A stretch of 64,000 nucleotides of DNA from Asterochloris sp. CNOR1 (taxonomy: Eukaryota; Chlorophyta; Trebouxiophyceae; Trebouxiales; Trebouxiaceae): positions 372,001 through 436,000 of the forward strand of contig OZ017762.1 in NCBI GenBank assembly GCA_963969365.1. The letters are read 5' to 3'. Below, piece by piece: positions 45,701-56,167 of the stretch. The position numbers were made by a program, and so were the translations under genes. The notes under the pieces are model-generated. The model worked only from the letters and a program-made list of their open reading frames with translations, made no database searches and was not told the DNA's origin. The first letter of the stretch is position 1, and the number at the start of each line of letters is the position of its first letter.

Positions 45701-47906
45701 CTTGTGAGGAACTCTGGCCGCTGCTCAGACAGGATGCTGGCCGCCTCTAGCAGTAGGTCATGTGCGCCATGCTGCTGGCCCAGCTTTTGGAGCACAGAGA
45801 CCAGCTGCGCCAGGGTCGGGATCACGGCTTCGGGCCCAGCCTCAAGGGCGCCGCGCTTTGCCTGCAGCACACCTGTGGCCAGTACACTCTGGGCTGGAGT
45901 GGCAGCCAGAGCTGGGCCTATCTGATTGCTGCAGTACAGTTTCCCAAGACAGGCTATAGAGCCTCCTGAGCTCTGCTCGTGGGTCGCCACTGCCAGGAGC
46001 TCCATCAGGGCCGCAGCTCAACTCTGCACAGCACCCAAAACAGCACCAAAACTGTTGGTAGAAGCTCAACTGCTTACCTGAAGGGCAACCTCATACATTT
46101 TGCAAGCTGCTGCCAAGCCTTCCTGTCTCAACTCCTCATTCGTGGCTTGCAATGCTGTCTGCTGAGCATCGCCAGCATGGCGGTGCACCGCCGCGGCACA
46201 GCAAATGTCACTGCTGCCACACATCTCCTTCAGATTCGCAGCCGCCTACAATCAGCAAAGCATCAGTGTCAGAACCAGGCAAGCATGCAAGTCAACATCA
46301 CGTCAGCTGCTGCAGCAGCTTGTCGCAAGTGAGGCATGCAAAGAGGAAACCCGCTGGCTGAAGTGCTGACTGCAGCAGCCTCAGTACACATTGCAGCATG
46401 CAGAGAGGCAATTGAGGCTGCTGCAGTGCACACAACCAATGCCAGAGTGCTTGGTGAGTGTCAGTGGAGGAGTGGCTGGCCCGCTGGAGGTATCTGTGCA
46501 TCTTGGGGCAAGTACAAGGCCCGCGGTCAGGATACACAGACAAACCTCTCTGTACATGGGCTCAGCTTCCTGGTAGCGCCTCTGCAGCCGCAACATTTGC
46601 GCAAGGTTCGCGAGGGTAGCGGCAAATTGGGGGTCGCTCTCTCCTCCAGAACCTCGCCTGGCCATCTGCCTGGACTCCCTGGACTCCCTGAAGAAGCGCT
46701 CTGCCTCCTCCCAGTCTCCCTGCACTGTGCAAGGCCATGTTGAGCCCCTAGCTTGGCCTGCCGCATGGCTGACCAGAGGAGCGTCTTCAGTGCGCCTGCT
46801 GCTCCTGAGTCTGACCCGTGCAGCCGCTGTCGGCAACTGAGCTGGCTTTGGCCCATACACTGCTTGAAAGGCTGGAATGGACTGGCAACAGACGAGGCTG
46901 CATTGAGGACCCCCAGAGAACAGCATGCCGTCACCTTGCAGTCACCTGCACAATACAGAACAGATGTCAGTAGCTATAGCGCCGTCTGCCTCGCGCACAG
47001 CCTGGAGTTGCATCAGTGACTGTGCAGAGGCCGTGCCTCGCTGCCAGCGGCCCCAGATGCCTGCCTCACTTGCAGAAAGACTCTGTCTCCTCCAGTTGCT
47101 GCCGCACCGCACAGGCAGAGCTCTCGGCAAGGGTAGGCCAGGGTTGGGTCAACTCTGACGCAGAGTCTGTGTCATTGATGCGCCAACTGCAATTGCCTTG
47201 CCACAGCATTCCAGGTGGTCCAGTACTGGAGAAGTGAGTCCTTGTGAAGTCTGTCCACCACCCTCAGCACACTAGTGGACAGACTTCACAAAGACTCACT
47301 TCTTTGTGGAGCTCCGCTGCTCTCTGCGTGCACAGCCGTGGCTTGGGGAAATGAATGATGACACGGGTGACGTCATTGCCCAGTGGGGGAGAGGCAGGCG
47401 CCTGCATGCTTGCAGCTGCGCCTGCAGCTGCCGCAGCCGGCTGTGCACAGCCACGTGGCTCTGCTGCCCCTGTTTGCTGGGAAGCTGCTTGAGCCTGCTG
47501 CTGGCCCTCATCGGCTCGGCGACCCTCTGCAGTTTGCTCCTGCACATGGGAGGTGTGTAGCGTGCTTACAGCAAATGGCTGGCGGGGGGCTTCAGCTTGG
47601 CTTGCCAGCATTGCACTGTCCACACGTGCAGAATGTGACATCAGATTGGGACTCAGCCAGGTGGATGAGCCCTGCAGGCGTGGCCCTTGCCTGCTGTTGC
47701 TCAGCATGAACACCAAGTGTGAGGCCTGATGCTGCCACAGATGTTGCAGTCAGCAGGTGCAGCCACCTCCTATTGCTGAACCCACTACTGCTCGAGAACA
47801 AGTTGAGGGCTGGACAGTTGCCACAAGTGACTGACTGCTGTGTAGCCGAGGTCTGCCTCGTCAAAAGCCTGGCAGTCTGCCGCAGCATTCTGCGAATGCG
47901 ATGCAC
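42757..47906 (-). CDS. Probable mitochondrial TPR protein with in-frame minisatellite
   Basis: Candidate exons: 47906-47691, 47539-47300, 47098-47070, about 46856-46546, 46245-46078, 45866-45702, 45459-45344, about 44877-44792, about 44419-44318, 44087-43757, about 43541-43384 and 43289-42757. Phase is consistent where checked, but the joins around 47070-46760 and 44790-44420 are unsettled. The N-terminus is rich in Arg/Ser/Thr with no acids (MHRIRRMLRQTARLL) followed by a hydrophobic stretch (WLHLLTATSVAASGLTLGV), suggesting mitochondrial import and membrane anchoring. TPR-like units include GDWEEAERFFRES, FAATLANLAQMLRLQRRYQE, LAGQLRDVGMVAEAEVLLQQ, LGYYTERLGEARSLLLKAVE and LQLGRTADAEASQRKALG. 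The exon 44087-43757 stays open through an 18-bp minisatellite. Exon 1 ends in a GC donor. The overall plan recalls TTC19-like inner-membrane proteins, but orthology is not shown. Confidence 0.6.
42850..42990. repeat. Minisatellite array B (18-bp family)
   Basis: Degenerate tandem copies of an approximately 18-bp unit (CTGAAAGGCAGCCAGC type) occur here. They lie in the last open segment of the TPR gene and share a spacer (TGATGAACC-CCACAGCTC) with array A at 43798-43998. Confidence 0.8.
43798..43998. repeat. Minisatellite array A with inverted arms (18-bp family)
   Basis: The array has a left arm of CTGAAAGGCAGCCAG-type units and a right arm of the reverse-complement type (CAGCCGGTTGCCTTTCAG), separated by the TGATGAACC spacer, so the array can fold on itself. 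Read on the minus strand it remains open in the TPR protein frame and would encode six-residue units such as RLLKGN. Confidence 0.82.
47231..47302. repeat. 28-bp near-perfect inverted repeat at a splice donor
   Basis: The arms 47231-47258 and 47275-47302 match as reverse complements at 27 of 28 positions with a 16-bp loop. The right arm covers the donor of TPR exon 47539-47300 (GAA then GTGAGT), so the pre-mRNA could form a hairpin hiding that donor. Confidence 0.85.
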
Positions 47907-48445
47907 CTCTAGAAGGTCGTCGATAGAGTGAGCGTTAGATCAGTCAGCGTGACTCCTATATGGAAAATAATACTCGGCATAAGACATCAACCGTCAAGCT
48001 GACTCTCCAACACCTGTATTGCTCGGGGACACACCGCATGGCTACATTGCAGCCTGTGGCAAAGTAACTGCGCAGCAAAACTTGACTGAGTGCCAGGCAG
48101 ATCATGCGCTGGCTTTCTGGCAGCATGAGTGAGCAGCACAGGGTGAGAAGACAACATATAGCAGGGGCAGCCAGCCACTTCCAATCAGGATGATGCATCC
48201 AGATGCAGCCGGTTATGGACAGCGATGCGCCTGCACGTGCAGTGCTGCTGGCTGACTGGCCCATTGTCCACCACAGGGCCGGCCCGTGCAGGTGGCCTGC
48301 GCCGCTGGCCCCGAGCTGCAGCCTTGGCTGGCCCACACGTGAGCTGTGCTGGCACGCTGCTGCCGGCCTCACCTGACGCCTCACTGGGCTGCATGCTGGA
48401 GGTGCCAGGCACACCAGGCGCCTGTGGGGGGAGCTGGCCTGCGCT
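47907..48445. other. Intergenic stretch upstream of the TPR gene
   Basis: This interval contains the presumed promoter of the minus-strand TPR gene. No gene, RNA or repeat was recognised. Confidence 0.4.
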
Positions 48446-48598
48446 CATGGGCGTGGGGTCTGTGCTGCTGGAGCAGCAGCAGACGGCAGAGGCCAAGCTG
48501 CTGCTGGAGAAGGCTGTCTACTTGTCAGTTGTCAAGCTGGACGAGCAGCACAGCCAGATAGGGCAGCCGTGGCCACCTCCGGGGCGCTGTCAGCTGCC
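48446..48598 (+). pseudogene. Displaced copy of the last TPR exon of the NLR-like gene
   Basis: The plus strand here is close (roughly 85% by eye) to the reverse complement of about 11597-11447. Both read [12 protein letters not shown], then [14 protein letters not shown] and a conserved end with GRC/GRCQ. The similarity starts abruptly at 48446 and no upstream NB-ARC or TPR exons accompany it, so it is a detached gene fragment about 37 kb from its source and in opposite orientation. The reading frame is open, but the original stop codon TAG has become CAG and the frame runs ten codons further. Confidence 0.82.
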
Positions 48599-49086
48599 GG
48601 CACTGTGAAAAAAGCGGTGCTTTCGCCAGTTGCATGTCATGCAACAGCCAGGCTTCTGCATGCAGTCCATTGCTCCCATTGCAATCTGAGAGTACCAGGT
48701 TGGGTATCTCAGGTGAGGTGAATGGACCCCCTGGACCTGCCAATGGACCCTCACAGCAGGCGCCAGCTCACACTGCAGTGACATGCATTGCTGCCAGAGC
48801 CGGTTTGTGCGACATGTTCATGGGTAAGAGAAAGCAAGTGGCTCATGTTGACCAAACATGGTGCAGCAAACTGCCTCAAGTAAACAGCCTGATGGCTCCC
48901 CTGCTGCACTGGCAACGGTCAGGGCAATTTGGCTCCTTCCATTCGGCAGGCATTTTGAGGCTGCCCGTCCAGATCTCGGAAATTCCTAGGCCGCGGCGCC
49001 CGGTCGTGCTTGAGGCATGAGTGATGGTTTCACATAACTGTAGATCTTGTCAGCGGACAGCGCTCAGGTCCACACCGACAAGGATC
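48599..49086. other. Stretch without a clear gene
   Basis: Possible 5' exons or the promoter of the coiled-coil gene starting at 49087 may lie here. Nothing could be supported. Confidence 0.35.
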
Positions 49087-50313
49087 ATGAGTGAGCCTAT
49101 CACTGCCTGGCTGAAGGTGGATGTGCCAGCTGAGCAAGTGAGCAGTCACAGAGCAGCACCTGGTCCAGCACCACCTGCTCCTGTGTGCCCTGCATGCCAC
49201 TGTCACATCAGCACGGAAGGGGTGACCCCCAAAGCGGGGGTTGCAGCCTGCTAGAAGACTTCCACGCTCAGTCGTGCCGCCTCACGCATGTTGCCCGTTG
49301 AAAGCTCTGCTGCATGGTGTCATGAGCGTCTTGCAGTGCCTCAGATGCTAGGCAGCATCACAAGGCGCGATTTTGACAGCGCTGTGCCTCTCTGCTGCAG
49401 GCTCAGGAGATCAATCCCAAGGCGGGCCCTGTGGCGTACCAGGTGAGCCTGACGAGGCCACACCTGCTGCCCTGCAGGTTGTGGTCTGCTTCCTGGAGCA
49501 CCTGCAGTGCCTCATGAGGTCTGTGTGCTGCCTTCTCAAGCTCCCTTGCAACAGGGCCAGATTACCGTCACGACATGTAGCCTGCCTTGCCCTCCCCTGC
49601 TGACTCCTTTGCTCAGCCGGCGCTCTTGTGAGTGAAAGGGTCCAGTGCGCTGCCTGCTGCAGGGATTGCCGGAGGCAGGCCACCAGAATGTAGTCGAGGG
49701 CAATGTCCAACATCAGGAGGAGATCGAAAGCAAGCAAGCAGCAATGGCGGCTCTGGCGGACATGCATGTTCACCTGGTAAGTGAGACATCCCTTCGGTTG
49801 CCTTCTGGCTGACATGTGCATCGCATCGTTTGGACGGCTTGTAAGTCAGCATGATCTCAGCTGCAGGTGGCCGACCACCACTTTGTGCACAAGGCCAGGA
49901 CAATGGCGCAGCAATTGGAGGTGATGATCTCTGCATGAGGTTATGTGCAGTAGCTGCTGCTTCCATGGTGACCTGCCAGCTAACAGAGCTGCAGTGTGCA
50001 GGCCGCACTGGACAGTGCTGAGCGGCGGATCCAGCTGCTTGAGCATGCATCACAACCCAGAGGCACACTGGCAGCTTTTGCTGATCAGCTCAGGGCCTTC
50101 ATCGCAAACGTCCTGACCCGGCTCAACGCCGTCAGGTACACCCTGCTTTGGCCGGAGTCCTTTGTGTTGACTGATCCATCCAGATGCATCCTCTCACCCT
50201 GCAGGTTTGACGAGGATGACGACAAGCGGCGGCTTACTATTGCTGTTGCCCTGGTTGCTTGGATCTGTGCCGTCAGAATCCTGCACCAGCACCTCATGGC
50301 CCGCATGGGATGA
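49087..50313 (+). CDS. Small coiled-coil protein with C-terminal membrane anchor
   Basis: Exons 49087-49137, 49401-49442, 49663-49776, 49867-49920, 50002-50135 and 50205-50313 join in phase and give about 167 residues. The N-terminus is MSEPITAWLKVDVPAEQ. A Gln/Glu/Ala-rich heptad-like region follows (EEIESKQAAMAALADM, ARTMAQQLEAALDSAERRIQ), then DQLRAFIANVLTRLNAV, an acidic/basic step (FDEDDDKRR) and a single hydrophobic segment LTIAVALVAWICAVRIL five to ten residues from the end. This is the layout of tail-anchored proteins inserted post-translationally in the ER or mitochondrial outer membrane. The family is not recognised. Upstream exons are possible, because the start Met lies within an open frame. 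Confidence 0.6.
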
Positions 50314-50610
50314 TGTCGAAGCTGTCCCTCATGTCCTGACTCTGATCGTGTTGCCTCTCAGCAGTTGAACAACACCTCTCTGAGAGATGAAGCTGCACAT
50401 GCTGCCGTAGTGCCTTTGCTCAAGTCTGGCATGTCCGTGGCACTCTCTCAGACAGCATGCAGGGCAAAGGTGCCTGTGCAGAAGCGCATACAGTCTGGTG
50501 ACGGACAGGGGTGGTCGCCCTGGCAGTGAAGTGTCTGAAGATGCATTACAGGCACCAGCTTTTGCTGTGGATACCTCATCATCTTAGAGCATGGCCGCAA
50601 CTCAACTGAA
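50314..50610. other. Spacer with no visible feature
   Basis: This is the 3' flank of the coiled-coil gene. Nothing was recognised. Confidence 0.4.
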
Positions 50611-51135
50611 GCAGCAGTCTATGGCCGTGCACACACAGAACCAGCTCTAAGGCTGGCACCACAGACAGCTGTCTGCTTGCAAGCAGCACAGCACTGATCT
50701 GCAAGAAGGACAGGGTTCACAATCTAGCATGCTGAGCCAGCAGACACTCTGACTCCAATCCATTCAGGGCGCGGCTGCTGCTGTCATGCCCTCAGCCTGC
50801 TTTCGGAGCCCCTCAAATAGGGCGCTGCTCAGCTGGCGCTCCCCAAAGGAGGGCAGAATCGTGACAATGAGTAAGCAGCAGTCTATGGCCGTGCACACAC
50901 AGAACCAGCTCTAAGGCTGGCACCGCAGACAGCTGTCTGCTTGCAAGCAGCACAGCACTGATCTGCAAGAAGGACAGGGTTCACAATCTAGCATGCTGAG
51001 CCAGCAGACACTCTGACTCCAATCCATTCAGGGCGCGACTGCTGCTGTCATGCCCTCAGCCTGCTTTCGGAGCCCCCCAAATAGGGCGCTGCTCAGCTGG
51101 CGCTCCCCAAAGGAGGGCAGAATCGTGACAATGAG
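50611..51135. repeat. 264-bp tandem direct duplication
   Basis: Copy 1 (50611-50871) and copy 2 (50875-51135) differ at only a few positions by eye. Each contains the last codons (minus strand) of a cysteine-synthase-like gene, SFGERQLSSALF, plus its 3' flank. Copy 1 keeps the more family-typical LFEGL where copy 2, next to the rest of the gene, has LFGGL. Confidence 0.92.
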
Positions 51136-52853
51136 TTGTCCTTGTGGTCCTGCCTGCGCCACACTTTGAGGGGGGCCAGGACGGCTGCAAGAGATGCCCG
51201 CCAGCAGACCCTCCTCCAGGGCCAGCCGCCTGGCCATTGTCACAGAGTCCTGGCTGGAGATCTGCAGGTAGCCAAGACAAGCTTCGCCACAGAAGGCAGC
51301 ACGTGACGCTGGCTCTAGAGGGCTGGGACCTGCACTTGCCAGCCAGCCTCTGCAAGCTGCCCTGCCGCAAGGCCAGGTCGGCTTGTGCCTCTGCATGCAA
51401 GGCTCCTTTGTCACAGCCAGCATCATACTCACCTCCATTCTGCCATGGCTGTGTGGCAGCATGTCACAATGAGGCCACCTGGCAACTCTCAGGTGCAGCT
51501 GACACGCTGGCAGGCCGTGTGCTCCCCCCTGCTAGCCCACAACACCACCTCTGCCCCCCAGCAGCAGGGTTTGCAGCAGAGGACTGCCTGCTGAGGGTCA
51601 GCAACGTCCCTAACTTGGACCTGGTTGGCTCCACTGAGCTTTGGGGGCGAGTCTGCCACGGCCGTGAGCTGCAACGTACACAGAGCTTGTAGCCCAGCAC
51701 GGATACGGCAGCAGGCATGTGGCACCACAGAAGTGCAGCTTGAAGACTGCTAGGCAGCAAGTCAGAAGCTGATGCCATGACGGGCGCGATGAACCAAGCA
51801 TCACAGGGTGTGTGAACCACCAGATGAGTGGCAGCACAGACACACACAATGATGATGAGCCACAGTCACAGCTTGTAGCCCTTGGCGGCCGCCACAAACG
51901 CCAGGCCAATGCCTGTATTCCCTTAGGGGGGTCCCACTAGCGTGGTGTGCAGCAGCAGGATCATGGGGCGTGAGGCCTGATGTGTGCAGGGCAGCTGTGC
52001 TTCTCAGTTGCAGCTGAGTGCCAGAAAGTCTGAGGAGGGCTCCACCAGCGTGCTCTGCAGCAGCAGCACAGGGGCTGTGGCTGAGCCCGTTGCTGACAGA
52101 TGGGATGCGATACTCTGTTGCTCCCCGTGGGGTCTGGCCAGTGCCTCATGGCACGCAATGTGGCTTGGTCACAGCAACCCTTTTGGTAAGCGAGGACAGG
52201 ATGCATCCAGCCCGCCCCCTCGAGCGAAGCCTTCCCCTGGGAGGCCGTCTGCCTGGACCCCACATGGCACCACTCCTGTGACCATCGTGGCACAGCCAGA
52301 GTGCGTCTGCCGGCAGCATCGCTTGCCCTGATGCGCCCTGCCACACTGCATTCACTGGAGCACCTGCAAGAAAAAGCCGTGCACAGTCGATGGTTCCCTG
52401 CCTGGCGTCTTACCGTGCCCAACCAGATACCCCCAGGCTGATCTGTGATTGGACCATGCTGCACCTTGGGTGTGTTTGACACTGATGCCACCTCATGCTA
52501 GCGTCTTGCCTTGCCCTGCCTGTCTGCAACACCCTTGCGTTCAGCAGCTTGCACCCCTGAAGCAGTAGCTTGCCACATACAGCACTGCCCAGTCTGCAGT
52601 CCTGTGGACATGCTGCTCTCAGAGCAGTGCTTGCCCCACCATGCCCGGCCTGATGTGGTTGCGCCTGCGCAGCATTTGTGACCGTGCTGCACCCAGAGCA
52701 GGGCTTGCCTCACCTTGTGTGGCCTGATGTGCCCTGGCTGCTCAGCATCTGTGGCCATGCTGTAGCCGATGGGGTCCATGAACTCCAGCTTGGCTGCAAT
52801 CTTGGCCAGCAAGCCCTCCACTGTCCTGTGCAGGTACACCGTGGGGTCTGTGC
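51028..52853 (-). pseudogene. Cysteine synthase (O-acetylserine thiol-lyase)-like gene, decayed
   Basis: Recognisable blocks in order on the minus strand: about 52853-52714 (PTVYLHRTVEGLLAKIAAKL, then EFMDPIGYSMATDAEQPGHI); about 51960-51866 (GNTGIGLAFVAAAKGYKL); about 51735-51680 (MPAAVSVLG); and about 51290-51028 (DSVTMARRLALEEGLLAGIS, then IVTILPSFGERQLS). Cysteine synthases are PLP enzymes making cysteine from O-acetylserine and sulfide. Here the segment between DP and IGYSM lacks the usual S-S-V-K-D-R residues, including the PLP-binding lysine. The strand before GNTG is TLVGPP followed by TAA where P-T-S-G is expected. A second partial copy of that strand (STLVEPSS) lies near 52060. The GIS motif is followed by unrelated residues instead of SGAAAAA. 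Together these indicate a non-functional, partly re-duplicated remnant. A spliced, divergent product cannot be fully excluded. Confidence 0.72.
52612..52770 (-). repeat. Boundary echo in the cysteine-synthase-like locus
   Basis: The 3' end and donor of exon 52853-52714 (about 52765-52690) have a diverged copy at about 52685-52615 immediately downstream. Confidence 0.75.
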
Positions 52854-52929
52854 CTGCAGCATAGTGTGCGCAACAAGCTCGACACACGGCAGTGGCAGCC
52901 TTGGGATGAAGGGAGACAAAGAGCTGTGA

Positions 52930-53480
52930 GAAAAGTGCCTCCCACAGACACCACACAGAGCCATCTCACAAGCTGCTTGGCTGGACCCTCTGCTGTGCAG
53001 TGATGTCAAGATCGTGGCGATGTTGGCCGCAGCAGAGCGCCCACAACACTTTCCACCGGCAGCCTTGAGGTCTGGGAAGACAAAGAGGTATGAGGGGTGT
53101 GCTTCTGCAGACACCAAACAGGGCCCTCTCACACGCTGCAATGTTGGTGGGGAGGCCCTGCACTGTGCAGCACAGCAGGCAGTGTGGTGTTACAGGGGCT
53201 GCAACGGCACCCACACGCAAGCAGGGAGGTCCCTGATTGCACTGCAGACACCACACAGAGCCTGCAGCTGCCCACACGCTGCTTCGTCGCAGTCTTAGCG
53301 AGAATCCCCCACCCATGCCGAGCACCTAAGACCACTGGAGTCTTTTACCTGCAGCAGGGGTCATGCAGAGCAGTCTGTATGATCTGCACCTCCAGCAATT
53401 GTATGTGGCAGGGTTCCTGCTGTGCATTGCAGACGTTGCAGAAGGCCCTGTCACATGATGCCCTGTTGCAATCTTTGCAA
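52930..53480. repeat. Degenerate tandem repeat
   Basis: Four diverged units of the type CTGCAGACACCACACAGAGC followed by CTCTCACACGCTGC recur at about 52945, 53105, 53240 and 53420, with spacings of roughly 140-180 bp. They lie upstream of the cysteine-synthase-like remnant and no coding role is apparent. Confidence 0.65.
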
Positions 53481-54940
53481 CAGCACCAAACCCAAGCGAT
53501 GCAGGTCCAGCGTTGGGGGTGTTGCCTACAGCAAATACCACTGGCCTATGTGGCCCATGCAGTCAGACAAGCAGACACACTTCAGCATGACGCTTGAGAC
53601 AGTCTGAGACTGGCAGGATGGTCTACACTTTCTGGAAGTGACCTCAAGCTTCCACTGGCCCTGGCATTGGTGACTGGACTGACTGGATAAACATGCTGGC
53701 TGGGCCACTTGCATCATCACCAGTGTCTCTGCATCTGGCAGCACTCACTCTGCTCTTTGATGCTGAGATCCTCAGACCTGTGTGACCAGAGAGTTGACCA
53801 CACCTGTCTAGATTGTAGATGGGAGTTCATGGCTGCAGTGGCCACCTGGTTGCCACTGCACCGCACCTTCTCCTTGCAGACAGCCCCAACTGAGACCTGG
53901 GGCCTGCAGCAAAGCAGTGACAGGGGCCTGCACGCATCCCATTGACGCAGTGCATTCATTCTCTGCCAGCAAGCCCCATGCCAGGCCAGAGGTCAGCAGG
54001 TGAGATGCGCAGCTGCATGCAGCAGCAGGCAGCAGGATGCCGCACGCAATGCACTGAAGATGTGGGTGGGATTGACCTGCTGGGGTGCTGCGCACCTGAT
54101 GCGGCAGCCCACCTGCACAGCTGTCTCCGTAGGGCCGGCTGCCTGGAGTACACCTCCCCATGGGGCAGCCCCGCCCTGGTGGCCCCCTCTCAGGGCATCT
54201 GCGGCACAGCTGCAGACATCGCGACAGGGCGCACAGCTGCAGTGCTGGCCGGCGCTACCGATTGCAGCCGCCTGGCTGGGACGCCTGCACCGCCCCTGCC
54301 GCGCTGCTGCTTGTGTGCTGCTCCTGGAATGATGGAGTGAGGAAGCGGGGCTTGCAGTGACATTCAGGACGCCACTGTTTGCTTCAGCCAGGTCAATAGG
54401 GAGCTGCAGCCGTTGCTTGCTGCGGCGTGCACGGACGGGGCACAGGGAGCATGCCCAGATATTGTGGCATCCGGCCACACCACGAGAGCGCATGACTGCT
54501 GCTGTAGTCTTGCTTGCTTGCGCATGCATGCGCACCATTTAATGCAAGCAACTCGTCAAGATTCTATGGCAAGGACGGTAAGCTTCCCTGGGCATGCTTC
54601 TAGGCTAGCAGTGGGTCCTCGTAGTGACACATAAAAGGCAGCACTCGCTGCATCATGCAGGCAATGCATGTCATGCACTAGGCGCTGGGCAGCAAATACT
54701 GGCTCTGAGCTGCACCCAGGGCATCTTGGTCTGCGTGCGCTGCCCACATGCGTCCTGGGTGGTGGTGCATCAAACTAGTACATACATGGCTGACAGTCAT
54801 TCTTCAGATGCTGCCTACTGGCAAAACATCCCTAAGAGAACGCGACCTTACACTTAGCTCATCAACTTCACTTTGCTGCTTCATTCAAGAGACAACTGCT
54901 TGCACCACCTGCTGCCACTGCCTCTGGACCCTTCCAGGCC
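53481..54940. other. Stretch without a convincing gene
   Basis: Overlapping Cys/Ala-rich open frames on both strands reflect the GC- and TGCAG-rich composition rather than a gene. No RNA gene, element end or conserved motif was found. Confidence 0.4.
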
Positions 54941-55129
54941 ATGACTCTGCTGGACTGCGCTGCCACATCACTGGGCGTCAGGCCTCCATCTAATGGTAAG
55001 TCCCAAAGGCTTGATGCGTCTGGGCACTGCACAGCCATGAAAATGCAAGCACACACAGCCATGCCAGATGGAAACGGGGAGCCACTCTTCCTCCCAGTGC
55101 GGTCAAGGGATGTTGCCTGCCATTTGTGC

Positions 55130-56143
55130 ACCAGGCCCAGCTTGCATTCATCTTGCATCACCCACTGCGCCTTCTTGTGCGAGCCCAGATTGAGCTGGTC
55201 TGGGTGCCAGCCACGTCTCTCATTGGCTTCCCAGTCCCACTCAGCCAGCAGGTGTGGCGCTCCATTGCTGATGCTGGGCTGCCTTGTCTGAGGGATGCAG
55301 CGGGCCTCACAGGCACACAGGGGGCATTCCAGTTTCTTTTGTTTTGTAATTCACACATGCACTCCATCTGTGCCCACAGAGGCTGCACCTCCAGGCTGCT
55401 CTGAAACTGCTGCTTGCTGTCACAGTCTCTGGTGTCCTCTGCCAAATGGCCTCCCAGTCCCACTACGCTGCCACCTCTGGGTGGGTTGTGGGCCAGATTG
55501 TCGCCATCATAGGGGCATCTGACACCATTTGTGCAAATATGTATAGCCGCTTGCCACCTGGCTGCCCAGTCTTGCACATGCCGCTGCTCCACCAGACATT
55601 CCTCCCACTCTAAGGGGTCATGATGCTGCTACCCAGGTCGGTGTTAGCCTGACTCCTGCTGCAGGTGTGGAGCCGACTGGCCGATGTCAGGGCCAGCCTG
55701 CTCCTCAGATTTGCCAACAAGCAAAGCAGAGCTTTTGCTCCTGTGCTTAGGCAAGAAAAGATGCTGAATGACATGATTGCTGCACCAGGTTTGCTTGCCT
55801 GGGATGCTACTCATCTGTCTTGGCATGGTTTTGCCTAAGGTGGCTGCATGGTTGAGCCTGTGTAGCTTTGTTAACTTCTGTGCCAGGTGCCTCATCCATG
55901 CCACTAGCATCTCAGCTAGATCTGGTACCTCTAGAAGGACCCATGGATACTAAGCATGCTTGCAGTTGCTTCAGTCTGATTATTTTTGAGGAGGGCAGCA
56001 TGGAAGCACAGCTGTGGGCACTTGAGAACTTTCACCGCTTGGGGCTCCTGCACAGTCGTGTCAATAGCACAGGACCTTTGCAGAAGCAGGCACTTCTCTG
56101 CATGTTTCCAGGCGGCAAGAAGAGCTCATCAGACGGGGCTTGA
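55130..56143 (+). CDS. Possible gene of unknown function (partial model)
   Basis: Candidate exons with agreeing phase: about 55131-55250 (HPLRLLVRAQIELVWVPATS, then LIGFPVPLSQQ), 55666 to about 55790 (VWSRLADVRASLLLRFANKQ, then RAFAPVLRQEKMLNDMIAAP) and from about 55888 (ASSMPLASQLDLVPLEGPMD). A possible first exon at 54941-54996 begins MTLLDCAATSLGV and ends in GTAAGT. A segment near 55440-55480 resembles the end of the first exon and may be another boundary echo. The family is not recognised and the 3' end is uncertain. It lies only about 25 bp before the TXNDC9 start codon. Confidence 0.35.
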
Positions 56144-56167
56144 GCCACAGCAGCGGGAAGCATTGAC

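Noticed and set aside
50760-51134. Transposable element ends
   Set aside because: The repeat is a simple tandem duplication of a gene 3' end, with no terminal repeats, transposase or target-site duplication visible.
53993-54538. A 181-residue Cys/Ala/Arg-rich minus-strand frame
   Set aside because: Overlapping open frames on both strands have the same skewed composition, with no splice support or recognisable motif.
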